Source: an uncultured Desulfomonile sp.
GTDB taxonomy: Bacteria; Desulfobacterota; Desulfomonilia; Desulfomonilales; Desulfomonilaceae
DNA: 6,741 nucleotides
Direction: 5' to 3'
Assembly (NCBI GenBank): GCA_903920415.1
Contig: CAIXMD010000017.1
Span: forward strand, 1 to 6,741
Shown here in pieces: positions 1-5,728 of the stretch (the first letter of the stretch is position 1; every line of letters starts with the position of its first letter). The position numbers and the translations under genes were made by a program. The notes beneath the pieces were generated by a model that saw nothing but the letters and a program-made list of their open reading frames with translations, made no database searches and was not told the DNA's origin.

Positions 1-205
1 ACATGAAAATGATCTCCTGTGGAGTGGCGCCCAACAATTCCGCAAGTTTCTCTCTCGCTACGGCAACATCACGAGCGAGCTTGCCGCCGAAGGAATGCAT
101 GCTGGACGGATTACCATATCGTTCCAAAAAGTAGGGACGAACTGCTTCGAAGACTTCCGGGGCTGTCATTGTAGTAGCGTTATTATCTAGGTAAACTGTT
201 CTCAT
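1..205 (-). CDS. nifS: Cysteine desulfurase NifS, N-terminal part (cut by the window edge)
   Basis: This is the first 68 codons of a PLP-dependent cysteine desulfurase, which takes sulfur from L-cysteine as an enzyme persulfide and passes it to the scaffold NifU for Fe-S cluster assembly in the cytoplasm. The translation begins MRTVYLDNNATT, the hallmark N-terminus of NifS/IscS proteins, followed by YGNPSSMHSFG near residues 30-40, also typical of the family. The PLP lysine and catalytic cysteine lie beyond the left edge. The ATG at 203-205 is preceded by a strong Shine-Dalgarno (GGAGG at 213-218, 7-nt spacing). The gene is directly downstream of nifU on the same strand. If nifU is read to its TGA at 202-204, the two genes overlap by ATGA, implying translational coupling. 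NifS rather than IscS is preferred because of the NifU partner. The family call is secure; the split between a nitrogenase-dedicated and a housekeeping role is not. Confidence 0.93.
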   Translation of the reverse strand, partial: MRTVYLDNNATTMTAPEVFEAVRPYFLERYGNPSSMHSFGGKLARDVAVAREKLAELLGATPQEIIFM

Positions 206-276
206 CCCTCGACCTCCTCCACAAATAGATCCGGATGAACCAACTCCTTCAGCTTGGTTTCTATGCCAGTTCTTGT
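202..276 (-). other. In-frame C-terminal tail of NifU beyond the amber codon
   Basis: These 24 codons plus TGA follow the TAG at 277-279 in the same frame. They begin TRTGIETKLKELV and end FVEEVEG, which resembles the closing helix and strand of Nfu domains. The tail ends in TGA at 202-204, overlapping the nifS ATG, and its last codons contain the nifS Shine-Dalgarno. Such conservation is expected if the tail is, or very recently was, translated. Compared with the usual CPSSxxTLKxGI pattern, recalled from the family, the stretch around the TAG appears one residue short, which hints at a small local lesion rather than a plain substitution. Confidence 0.75.
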
Positions 277-1050
277 CTACGCCGCGCTCGGACAGGAGGT
301 GCATAATCCCCTGAGCGCTACTAAAACCTTGTTTCCGTCCAAATCGATCAATTCCACATCACCACCATCTTGCTGGAGCATGGGCCGAATTTCTTTTTCC
401 ACAACTTCCTGTATCCTGGCGATCTTCTGAATGTTGGTCATCGTCCTAAGAGATCGCGTTTCGTCCGGCTGTTGCTTTTTGAGTTCGCCGCGGATCTGAC
501 TAATTATGCTCACGATTTTTTCACTACACTGTCCGCATCCCCCGCCGGCTTTTGTGTAATGGGTGACCTGTTCCACCGTGGAAAGATTGTTTTCCTTGAC
601 TACATTGCGAATTTGTTCGTCACTGATACCGAAGCACTCGCATACCAACCGGCTCTCAATTTCGTCACGAGGTGCCGGCTGACCTCTATAACAGGCTACA
701 GCAGCAGCAAACGCGTCTCGTCCCATTACCGAACAGTGCATTTTCTCCTGAGGCAATCCACCGAGAAATTCAGCGATGTCTTGATTGGTTACCTTAAGGG
801 CTTCTTCAATGGTTTTGCCTTTGATCATCTCCGTCAAGGCACTACTGGAAGCAATAGCACTCCCGCATCCGAAAGTCTTGAACCTTGCATCCAGAATTCT
901 CTCCGTATCAGGGTCGATCTTTAAGAACAGCTTCAAAGCGTCTCCGCAGGCCAGAGACCCTACTTCTCCCACTGCGTTGCATTCCTCTATCTCACCGACA
1001 TTCCTTGGATTAAAAAAATGGTCTTTGAGTTTTTCACTGTATTCCCACAT
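277..1050 (-). CDS. nifU: Fe-S cluster scaffold NifU, three-domain type, interrupted near its C-terminus by an in-frame TAG
   Basis: NifU is the scaffold on which Fe-S clusters are built with sulfur from NifS. Counting from the ATG at 1048-1050, all three modules are visible. The IscU-like domain (about 1-125) has C35, C62 and C106. The central [2Fe-2S] domain (about 132-185) has C137, C139, C172 and C175. The Nfu domain (from about 205) has C250-x2-C253. The first seven cysteines have the same numbers as I recall for Azotobacter NifU, which supports this start. A GTG 12 nt upstream is possible, but GAGG sits 6 nt before the ATG. Conceptual translation stops at TAG 277-279 after 257 residues, just past CPSAA. 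The frame stays open for 24 more family-like codons, to TGA at 202-204 overlapping the nifS start. Without read-through the protein keeps every cysteine ligand but loses the last helix of the Nfu domain. The gene forms an operon with nifS. Read-through, nonsense mutation and sequencing error are all still possible. Confidence 0.93.
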   Translation of the reverse strand: MWEYSEKLKDHFFNPRNVGEIEECNAVGEVGSLACGDALKLFLKIDPDTERILDARFKTFGCGSAIASSSALTEMIKGKTIEEALKVTNQDIAEFLGGLPQEKMHCSVMGRDAFAAAVACYRGQPAPRDEIESRLVCECFGISDEQIRNVVKENNLSTVEQVTHYTKAGGGCGQCSEKIVSIISQIRGELKKQQPDETRSLRTMTNIQKIARIQEVVEKEIRPMLQQDGGDVELIDLDGNKVLVALRGLCTSCPSAA

Positions 1051-1174
1051 GGGGCACCTCACATTGCTCTTTTCCCACTTCAGCGTAACGTCCCAAAACT
1101 AACAAACCGGAGCTAGTTCTTCAAGGTATTCCGTATTCGTTTACTCGTGCTCCAGGATCGGGATTTTATTGCTA

Positions 1175-1202
1175 TTGACAAGAAAAGTTGGCTATTTATG
1201 GT
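1175..1202 (+). promoter_or_regulatory. Candidate sigma70 promoter for the small secreted protein gene
   Basis: A perfect TTGACA (1175-1180) is followed after 16 bp by TATGGT (1197-1202), a 4/6 match to the -10 consensus. A second AT-rich element, TATGATAAT, lies at 1207-1215. Transcription would start near 1209, leaving a leader of about 80 nt before the ATG at 1292. The position in the divergent nifU/secreted-protein gap fits. This is a sequence match only. Confidence 0.45.
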
Positions 1203-1216
1203 CCTTTATGATAATA

Positions 1217-1266
1217 TTCGTAACATATGTGGGAATTCGAGCGGGAAGTGAGTCACCTGTTACGAA
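1217..1266. repeat. 9-bp inverted repeat in the leader of the secreted-protein gene
   Basis: TTCGTAACA (1217-1225) and TGTTACGAA (1258-1266) are perfect inverted arms separated by 32 nt. The loop contains the small palindrome GTGAGTCAC (1248-1256). The right arm ends about 10 nt before the purine-rich ribosome-binding region (1275-1284). It could form an RNA hairpin near the ribosome-binding site or be a DNA operator. Arms of this size also occur by chance about once in a window this long. Confidence 0.35.
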
Positions 1267-1291
1267 ATGAAGCCTGGGAAAGGAAATGGAT

Positions 1292-1873
1292 ATGAAACGT
1301 TTGTTTTTTTGCGGAATCATGATCGTGATGCTGTCCTGCCTACTGAGGATGAATGCCGGCGCCCAAATGTATTGGGATCTGACTGATCCCGAGGAAGATT
1401 CTGTCGCAACAGAGGATGTCAGCACACAGGTGGACAGGGACAAGCCCACAATCGGGTCCAGCGCCACGAGAATGTATGACAATTTCGAAGTACCGACTCT
1501 AGAGTCGGAGCCACTCCTGCAGGCAGTAGTCGCCCCAATACGTCCTCGTTCAGATGATGTCTCACCCCAGACGGATGAGCCTTCCAGGAACCGGACCGAC
1601 AGCCCCTCTCGTTCTTCGGTCAACGTCCCAAGTACCGCAGTGACTTCACCCCGTCCGGCAGTTACCGACCCAGGGGGTTCCCAAGAGGCGCGTCGGCCCG
1701 GGCAAGTCGGGAAACCTGAAATCCAGGCGGTTGAGTCAAAAAGATCTGCACCGAGTTCGACCTCTGAGGAACAGCCTGTCACAAAAAAGATGAAATGGGG
1801 TCAAGCAGAAGTCAAACCTTCAGAGTCCAAAACGAAGTTGCAGTGGGGTGAACAGAAGACTGATGGTCAGTAA
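1292..1873 (+). CDS. Hypothetical secreted protein with a disordered Ser/Pro/Thr-rich body
   Basis: I do not recognise a family. The protein has 193 residues from the ATG at 1292, chosen because AGGA at 1281-1284 is 7 nt upstream; an in-frame ATG at 1286 adds two residues. The N-terminus is a clear signal peptide: MKR, a hydrophobic core to about residue 19, and a likely cleavage after NAGA at residue 24. C16 is not in a convincing lipobox. The mature part opens with an acidic stretch (YWDLTDPEEDS). Residues about 80-160 are rich in Ser, Pro, Thr, Arg and Gln, with no predicted domain and the look of disorder. Near the C-terminus a short motif occurs twice, KMKWGQ and KLQWGE, about 16 residues apart. 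It is probably exported to the periplasm. The gene stands alone between divergent nifU and a convergent gene. The opposite frame is open over much of this region but lacks these signals. Confidence 0.7.
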   Translation: MKRLFFCGIMIVMLSCLLRMNAGAQMYWDLTDPEEDSVATEDVSTQVDRDKPTIGSSATRMYDNFEVPTLESEPLLQAVVAPIRPRSDDVSPQTDEPSRNRTDSPSRSSVNVPSTAVTSPRPAVTDPGGSQEARRPGQVGKPEIQAVESKRSAPSSTSEEQPVTKKMKWGQAEVKPSESKTKLQWGEQKTDGQ

Positions 1874-2065
1874 CCATAGCCTTTGACGGTGTATAGAATT
1901 ATTGCAGGTAGGCGGGACCTATCAATTCCAGCGGACAAAGCTCGCTGCACAATAGAGAATTCGGTGGAATGCTTTCTCAGTCAAAGCGATTCATCGTTGA
2001 GTATTATTGGGCACAATTCCCAGAGACGGATGTACCTTCGGCGGATAAACGTTTTGTCCAATAAG
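1874..2065. other. Convergent intergenic gap with no clear gene or strong terminator
   Basis: This gap separates the ends of two convergent genes. A weak hairpin (GGATAAA/TTTGTCC-like arms, 2043-2059, including one G-T pair) and the AT palindrome AATAAGTTATT (2060-2070, overlapping the stop of the minus-strand gene) are the only structures seen. Neither is followed by a T-run. A 67-codon open frame on the plus strand (1883-2086) has no ribosome-binding site and no protein-like features. Confidence 0.4.
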
Positions 2066-2785
2066 TTATTCCCTCCTGGCTCCTAGGGTAATGCCCGTAT
2101 CCTTCTGGAGCCTCATGAGGGCCACCTCAATATTGTAATCACGTATATTGAGCCCTTTGGAAATCGCTATAATTTCTCCGTCTTCAACACCAATCTCCAT
2201 AGCCATAATTTCCTTTGCCTGCTGCAATCCGGCTAGGTTCACAGGAAATCCTGACCAGAGGTTCCAAGACCTGAAGTATACAATCCAGTGAAGCTTGTCT
2301 TCCATGATCCTGGTATCCACCAGTCTCATGCATGGGCTTGAACCTTCATCTGAGTCATAAAAAAAAATGTCCTCTGGCCGACCGACTTCCATGCACATTC
2401 GGTTAGTGCGTCCACCGTGTTCCTTGTAGTAGTCGATAACATACTGCCAAGCTACCTGAAGACGTTCCCCGTAAGTGTAATGTTCTCCTGGAGCCTTTTG
2501 TGATGAGAGAAGATAGGGCATGTATTCAGCCAAGTATTTTTCGTCGGCGACGGGGGGCAGATTTAAGTGTTCTGGAATTTGAGGGAGAAGTGGACGGATT
2601 CCTGGTTGTCTTATGTGGACCATGACCATGTCGAATTCGATTCGGTCAGCTCCAGGATTCGACCCCTTGTCAACAGTATAGCGGCGTGCGCCGCCTTCGG
2701 GTTTTCGTGACTCTTCTATCAAGGTGTAGAGGCACTGGAACCAGGCATCCGGTATGGTGGTAGCGTCAATGAAGATAGGCTTCAT
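2066..2785 (-). CDS. Thymidylate-synthase-fold protein, diverged (archaeal-like short type)
   Basis: This 239-residue protein resembles the short, archaeal-type thymidylate synthase family, which methylates dUMP at C5 using methylene-tetrahydrofolate. Visible motifs are YTYGERLQ (103-110), a candidate catalytic cysteine in SSPC (C152), FRSWNLW (171-177) in place of the usual RSxD phosphate and pyrimidine loop, and GFPVN (179-183), matching the family's LPFN with the base-recognising asparagine. The RSxD aspartate is Asn here (N175). The usual HxY pair near the C-terminus appears to be replaced within KGLNIRDY (210-217). The fold and C152 are supported; dTMP synthase activity is not certain. 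It could be a TS paralogue acting on another nucleotide. The ATG at 2783-2785 has AGGAG at 2793-2797, 7 nt upstream. The gene is monocistronic, with no folate or nucleotide gene beside it. The motif alignment is from memory. Confidence 0.65.
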   Translation of the reverse strand: MKPIFIDATTIPDAWFQCLYTLIEESRKPEGGARRYTVDKGSNPGADRIEFDMVMVHIRQPGIRPLLPQIPEHLNLPPVADEKYLAEYMPYLLSSQKAPGEHYTYGERLQVAWQYVIDYYKEHGGRTNRMCMEVGRPEDIFFYDSDEGSSPCMRLVDTRIMEDKLHWIVYFRSWNLWSGFPVNLAGLQQAKEIMAMEIGVEDGEIIAISKGLNIRDYNIEVALMRLQKDTGITLGARRE

Positions 2786-3114
2786 AGGATGTCTCCTGTG
2801 ATGTTCACTGGCAAGGAACTGGGCCTAGGCTTTATCCAAAACCAGGGGATCGGAATTTCATCAGTTCATTATTGCAATAAATACACGTGTGAAGAAAATG
2901 ACGAATTTAAGGAAAGGTTATTGTCGACACTTGTGACTTTGTCAAATTCTTTGTAAACAAAATAGGCGATCTGTTGCGGAACTTGCCCTTCAGTCCGATT
3001 TTGAAACCATATCTTAGTAAGTTTGAGAAAGGATAGCTGGACCGACGCATTAAGAAAAAGGACTTTACTGCTAATCCCTCGACTAAATAGCCTCCTTCAA
3101 AGTTTTGGATAAAG
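2786..3114. other. Divergent intergenic region (329 bp), regulatory content not resolved
   Basis: The region lies between the divergent thymidylate-synthase-like and DUF2062 genes, so promoters for both should be here. It is AT-rich around 2860-2965, but no -35/-10 pair is good enough to name. No terminator, repeat array or RNA gene was seen. In the DUF2062 frame the sequence is open from 2911 to 3033 without a start codon, then has TAG at 3034-3036 and 3088-3090, so it is not counted as part of that gene. Confidence 0.5.
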
Positions 3115-3675
3115 ATGAGGATATTCTTACGCAAGTATTTTCTTGACCCGTTCGTGTCATCGAACACTCCGCCGTGGTTTGATGCCAGAGGGATAGCTGT
3201 AGGCTTGTTTGTGGGGTTTGCAGTACCGCTCGGGGGGCAGCTCATATGCCTGGGATTGCTCAGAAGCCTGTTTAAATTCAATGTCCTCATGGCGTTTGCG
3301 TTTACCTGGGTGAATAATCCTATTTCCGTAATTCCCATGTACTACGGATACTATTACTTTGGATCTCTCTTGTTGGGTAGATCGGCAGTGATGAGCGCAG
3401 AAGCCTTTCGGGACCTTATGGCCCCCATAATTCATGCAGACTTTTTTTGGGAGTCCGTTCATGCTTTTCTTCACCTAGGATGGGACTTCGTACTTCGATG
3501 GTCACTGACTGCGTTTATCCTCGGCTTAGCGACCGGGACGGGTGGATACGCGATAGGCTATTACATACAAAAAGACCATTGCACGCGCAAGGCCAAGGAG
3601 ATGGGAATCACCTACGAGAAACTTCTTCAAAAACTCGAACAAGATTTGAATAAAGGCGCCACGAGGGAACGGTGA
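3115..3675 (+). CDS. DUF2062 family integral membrane protein
   Basis: This 186-residue protein matches DUF2062, a family of small inner-membrane proteins of unknown biochemical function. Evidence is the N-terminal DPF...NTPPWFDARGIAVGLFVGF (about 11-35), the small-residue patch VPLGGQ (38-42), and the family core TWVNNPISVIPMYYGYYYFG (64-83). Hydrophobic segments lie at about 27-50, 55-88 and 125-150. The C-terminus (151-186) is charged and probably a short cytoplasmic helix. The ATG at 3115 is the only reasonable start, because an in-frame TAG lies nine codons upstream with no alternative start between. The ribosome-binding site is poor (GGATAAAG), suggesting low expression. The gene ends 21 bp before the convergent nth gene, with no terminator between. 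Some family members are fused to glycosyltransferases or linked to cell-envelope genes, but nothing here suggests that role. Confidence 0.85.
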   Translation: MRIFLRKYFLDPFVSSNTPPWFDARGIAVGLFVGFAVPLGGQLICLGLLRSLFKFNVLMAFAFTWVNNPISVIPMYYGYYYFGSLLLGRSAVMSAEAFRDLMAPIIHADFFWESVHAFLHLGWDFVLRWSLTAFILGLATGTGGYAIGYYIQKDHCTRKAKEMGITYEKLLQKLEQDLNKGATRER

Positions 3676-3696
3676 ATCGTCCAAGGAAAAACGAAG

Positions 3697-4362
3697 TCAT
3701 CTGCTCTTCACAACACCCACTCGATTACAATGGGGACCCAGCGCGCACTTCGAACAGAATGGCGATATGGGCCTGCATACATTCTGTCCCCAACAGACGA
3801 GAAGATTGTTGTATTCTATCCAATAATCCTTGGGGAGATTCTTCCTCAAGGCCATCTCGGTTTCCTCCGGGGTTCTCGTTCCCACATAGCCGAAGCGGTT
3901 GCTGATTCTGTGAACGTGGGTGTCTACGCATACGCCGGGCTTGCCGTATCCGAGAGTAACTACAAGGTTCGCTGTCTTTCTTCCCACGCCTTTCAATTTG
4001 AGGAGTTCGTCCAGATCATCCGGGACCTTACCCTCATATTTCTCAATTAGATCGGCGGATATCCGCCTGAGAGTCTCAGCTTTGGTCCTGTAGAAGCCCA
4101 CTGGAAAGATCAGGCCTGAAATCTTCTCTGCAGACAAACCGAAAATTTGTTGGGGTGTTCGGCCTTTTTCAAACAACCTGCGGGCTGCTTCTCTGGTGAC
4201 TTGATCTTTTGTGCGCAGAGAGAGGACTGTGGAAACCAGCACTTCGAACGGATCCTGTCTTCTCGATATCTCGGTGACGATTGGGGGCGCCATGTCGCGG
4301 ACCTGCTCCCTGAGTATCGAGACAATCTTCCGTATATCCGGCGGGCTTGCTTTGGATGTCAT
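3697..4362 (-). CDS. nth: Endonuclease III (DNA glycosylase/AP lyase)
   Basis: This 221-residue enzyme removes oxidised pyrimidines from DNA and cuts the abasic site by beta-elimination in base excision repair. The helix-hairpin-helix motif is LKGVGRKTAN (123-132), with catalytic lysine K129. The catalytic aspartate is D147 in VDTHVHR. The C-terminal [4Fe-4S] cluster loop has the exact C-x6-C-x2-C-x5-C spacing at C196, C203, C206 and C212. The length is normal. Residues 47-53 read LSLRTKD where the E. coli enzyme has LSAQATD; this is a known variant of archaeal-like and deltaproteobacterial homologues. The ATG at 4360-4362 lies 2 bp after the trpS stop with only a weak ribosome-binding site, so translation is probably coupled to trpS. 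The gene ends in TGA, 21 bp from the convergent DUF2062 gene. The Fe-S cluster makes it a likely client of general Fe-S assembly. Confidence 0.95.
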   Translation of the reverse strand: MTSKASPPDIRKIVSILREQVRDMAPPIVTEISRRQDPFEVLVSTVLSLRTKDQVTREAARRLFEKGRTPQQIFGLSAEKISGLIFPVGFYRTKAETLRRISADLIEKYEGKVPDDLDELLKLKGVGRKTANLVVTLGYGKPGVCVDTHVHRISNRFGYVGTRTPEETEMALRKNLPKDYWIEYNNLLVCWGQNVCRPISPFCSKCALGPHCNRVGVVKSR

Positions 4363-4364
4363 GG

Positions 4365-5330
4365 TCAGTACCGAATACCGACTCTTTGCCTGACGGTATC
4401 GATTGTCTCCATGGCTACTGTTCTTGCTTTATGTGCGCCCGTAGCCAGGACCTCTCGCACATATCCAGGATCCCTCGCAAGCCTGTTCTTCTCTTGCCTG
4501 GATTCACCGAAAAAATCCCATAGGAAACCTACAAGTTCCTTCTTTATGGTCCCGTATGCGGCTCCACCCTCAATGTAAAGCCTCTGAACCTCGGCAACTC
4601 TATCAATCGGAGCAAAGTGCCTGTAAATTTGGAAAAGATTGCATGTGTTGGGATCCTTAGGCTTATCTACAGGGGTGGAGTCGGTCTTGATACCCATCAC
4701 CTTCTTCTTCAAGGTCTTCTGGTCAAGAAAAATCTCAATGGTGTTGTCGTATGATTTGGACATCTTTTGTCCGTCTGTTCCGGGAATCGTGGCAACTTCT
4801 TCGTTGATCTCACCTTCCGGTATTACAAAAGTCTCGCCGTATATGTTGTTGAATTTCATGGCGACGTCCCGAGCCACTTCTATATGCTGTTTCTGGTCTT
4901 TTCCCACCGGAACGAGATCAGACTGGTACAAGAGTATGTCGGCTGCCATGAGAACAGGATACGCAAATAGGCCGTGATTGGGGGAGATCCCCCTTGCAAT
5001 CTTGTCTTTGTAGGAATGACACCTCTCCAGCAGCCCCATAGGTGTTATGCACGTCAGAATCCAGCACAACTCAACCACTTCCGGAACGTCGGACTGAACC
5101 CAAAAGACACAGCGGTCGGGGTCCAGACCCAGAGCAAGAAAATCCGAGGCCACATCGAGGGTGTCCTCCGAGAGCCTCTTGCCGTTTATCACACTGGTCA
5201 AGGCATGAAGATTAACGATGAATACGAAAAGACTTTCCCGATTCATGTACGAAATCATAGGTTTCATCATACCTAGGTAATTTCCGATATGAAGGGTTCC
5301 ACTCGGCTGGATACCTGACAGCACTCTCAA
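4365..5330 (-). CDS. trpS: Tryptophanyl-tRNA synthetase
   Basis: This class I aminoacyl-tRNA synthetase charges tRNA-Trp in the cytoplasm. Its 321 residues are near the usual 330. Diagnostic motifs are GIQPSGTLHIGNYLG (6-20, containing the HIGH-type signature HIGN at 14-17), LVPVGKDQKQHIE (139-151, ATP and tryptophan pocket), and the KMSKS loop (189-193). The start codon is TTG at 5328-5330. It is chosen because AAGGAG (5339-5344) is 8 nt upstream and because translation from here begins exactly at the conserved MRVLSGIQPSG. The next in-frame Met is far inside the protein. It is transcribed with nth, which follows after 2 bp. A candidate promoter lies at 5535-5561 and a possible small ORF fills the space between. 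No tryptophan-codon leader or T-box was found. Confidence 0.97.
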   Translation of the reverse strand: MRVLSGIQPSGTLHIGNYLGMMKPMISYMNRESLFVFIVNLHALTSVINGKRLSEDTLDVASDFLALGLDPDRCVFWVQSDVPEVVELCWILTCITPMGLLERCHSYKDKIARGISPNHGLFAYPVLMAADILLYQSDLVPVGKDQKQHIEVARDVAMKFNNIYGETFVIPEGEINEEVATIPGTDGQKMSKSYDNTIEIFLDQKTLKKKVMGIKTDSTPVDKPKDPNTCNLFQIYRHFAPIDRVAEVQRLYIEGGAAYGTIKKELVGFLWDFFGESRQEKNRLARDPGYVREVLATGAHKARTVAMETIDTVRQRVGIRY

Positions 5331-5338
5331 GACACGCG

Positions 5339-5344
5339 CTCCTT
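5339..5344 (-). promoter_or_regulatory. Ribosome-binding site fixing the TTG start of trpS
   Basis: AAGGAG on the minus strand sits 8 nt from the TTG at 5328-5330. It decides the start, because no ATG is available at the conserved N-terminus. It begins 4 nt after the TAG of the possible upstream small ORF. Confidence 0.75.
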
Positions 5345-5348
5345 TCTT

Positions 5349-5477
5349 CTAGAAATAGTCGATTTCCAAGTGATCATAGAGAAATCCCTGCTGCTCTGCG
5401 AAGAAAACATAGTGTGGAAAATTCTTGAAGACCATAACATGCACTACCTTGAATCTAGGGTCAACTCCGGCAATCAA
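5349..5477 (-). CDS. Possible 42-residue small protein upstream of trpS
   Basis: This ORF could start at TTG 5475-5477, with GGAG 9 nt upstream, and stops at TAG 5349-5351 just before the trpS ribosome-binding site. The peptide opens with IAGVDPRFKVVH, has an aromatic middle (FKNFPHYVFF) and ends DHLEIDYF. The composition is protein-like rather than random, but I know no homologue. An internal ATG at 5433-5435 would give 28 residues. The same frame continues upstream through a TAG (5478-5480) to an ATG at 5496-5498, so a six-codon-longer product would need read-through. It could be a real small protein, the remnant of a decayed gene, or chance. Its placement would make it the first gene of the trpS-nth transcript. 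Confidence 0.3.
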   Translation of the reverse strand: MIAGVDPRFKVVHVMVFKNFPHYVFFAEQQGFLYDHLEIDYF

Positions 5478-5496
5478 CTAACTGATCTCCAGGATC

Positions 5497-5520
5497 ATTG
5501 TGTGTCCGACAAGGCACAAT
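5497..5520. repeat. Inverted repeat upstream of trpS
   Basis: ATTGTG (5497-5502) and CACAAT (5515-5520) are perfect 6-bp arms around a 12-nt spacer that contains TGTCcGACA. It could be an operator or a leader hairpin for the trpS transcript. The element is short enough to be chance. Confidence 0.3.
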
Positions 5521-5534
5521 GCAAATAAATATTA

Positions 5535-5561
5535 ATTATTACAGTTGTTTGCCGGTGACAG
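5535..5561 (-). promoter_or_regulatory. Weak candidate promoter for trpS-nth
   Basis: On the minus strand, CTGTCA (5561-5556, 4/6) is followed after 15 bp by an extended -10, TGTAATAAT, whose hexamer AATAAT (5540-5535) matches 5/6. The short spacer is tolerable with an extended -10. It lies back to back with the plus-strand promoter at 5583. Support is modest. Confidence 0.3.
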
Positions 5562-5582
5562 AAAAATGATGCGCCCATTGTG

Positions 5583-5611
5583 TTGACAAAGCTTCCGGCA
5601 GGGTATAAAAA
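5583..5611 (+). promoter_or_regulatory. Sigma70-like promoter of the terminated leader/GNAT unit
   Basis: A perfect TTGACA (5583-5588) is followed after 17 bp by TAAAAA (5606-5611, 4/6), or after 15 bp by TATAAA (5604-5609, 5/6). A start near 5617 would give a transcript of about 138 nt up to the terminator at 5754. It is the only good promoter seen ahead of the GNAT gene. Confidence 0.55.
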
Positions 5612-5676
5612 AGTACTTAAGGATAAAAAAGAAATGATAGTCACTACTATTCTTTATTTTTACTTTTATTTTACAA

Positions 5677-5699
5677 GGAGAGACGGAATGCTGCGCTGA
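5677..5699 (+). promoter_or_regulatory. Strong ribosome-binding site followed by a three-codon ORF (Met-Leu-Arg)
   Basis: An A-rich run and GGAG (AAGGAG at 5675-5680) stand 7 nt before ATG at 5688-5690, which reads ATG CTG CGC TGA. The site is better than that of most genes in the window, yet the reading frame closes after three codons. A ribosome starting and stopping here would sit about 30 nt before the terminator stem, a plausible position for translation to influence termination. It could also be a chance purine run. Confidence 0.25.
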
Positions 5700-5728
5700 G
5701 TGTGACGAGCATAAAGAACGGAATACGA

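Noticed and set aside
370..924. 184-codon open frame on the plus strand inside nifU
   Set aside because: It is antisense to a gene with all expected NifU cysteines in place, has no ribosome-binding site, and its product resembles nothing.
1192..1782. 196-codon open frame on the minus strand opposite the secreted-protein gene
   Set aside because: The plus-strand frame has a ribosome-binding site, a signal peptide and a promoter candidate; this one has none and looks like the complement of a Ser/Pro-rich sequence.
2043..2070. Terminator shared by the convergent secreted-protein and TS-like genes
   Set aside because: The stem is weak and AT-rich, includes a G-T pair and a three-nt loop, and no T-run follows on either strand.
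2911..3090. Possible N-terminal extension of DUF2062 through in-frame TAG codons at 3034 and 3088
   Set aside because: The frame is open for 41 codons and the peptide looks vaguely protein-like, but there is no start codon at its beginning, it needs two TAG read-throughs, and the annotated start already gives the normal family N-terminus.
2907..3338. 143-codon minus-strand frame overlapping the start of the DUF2062 gene
   Set aside because: Half of it is antisense to clear DUF2062 family residues, and the rest is intergenic with no start signals.
5688..5715. TGA codons after the leader ATG as possible selenocysteine codons
   Set aside because: Reading through both TGA codons reaches TAA after a few more residues, and no selenoprotein family or SECIS-like hairpin is apparent.
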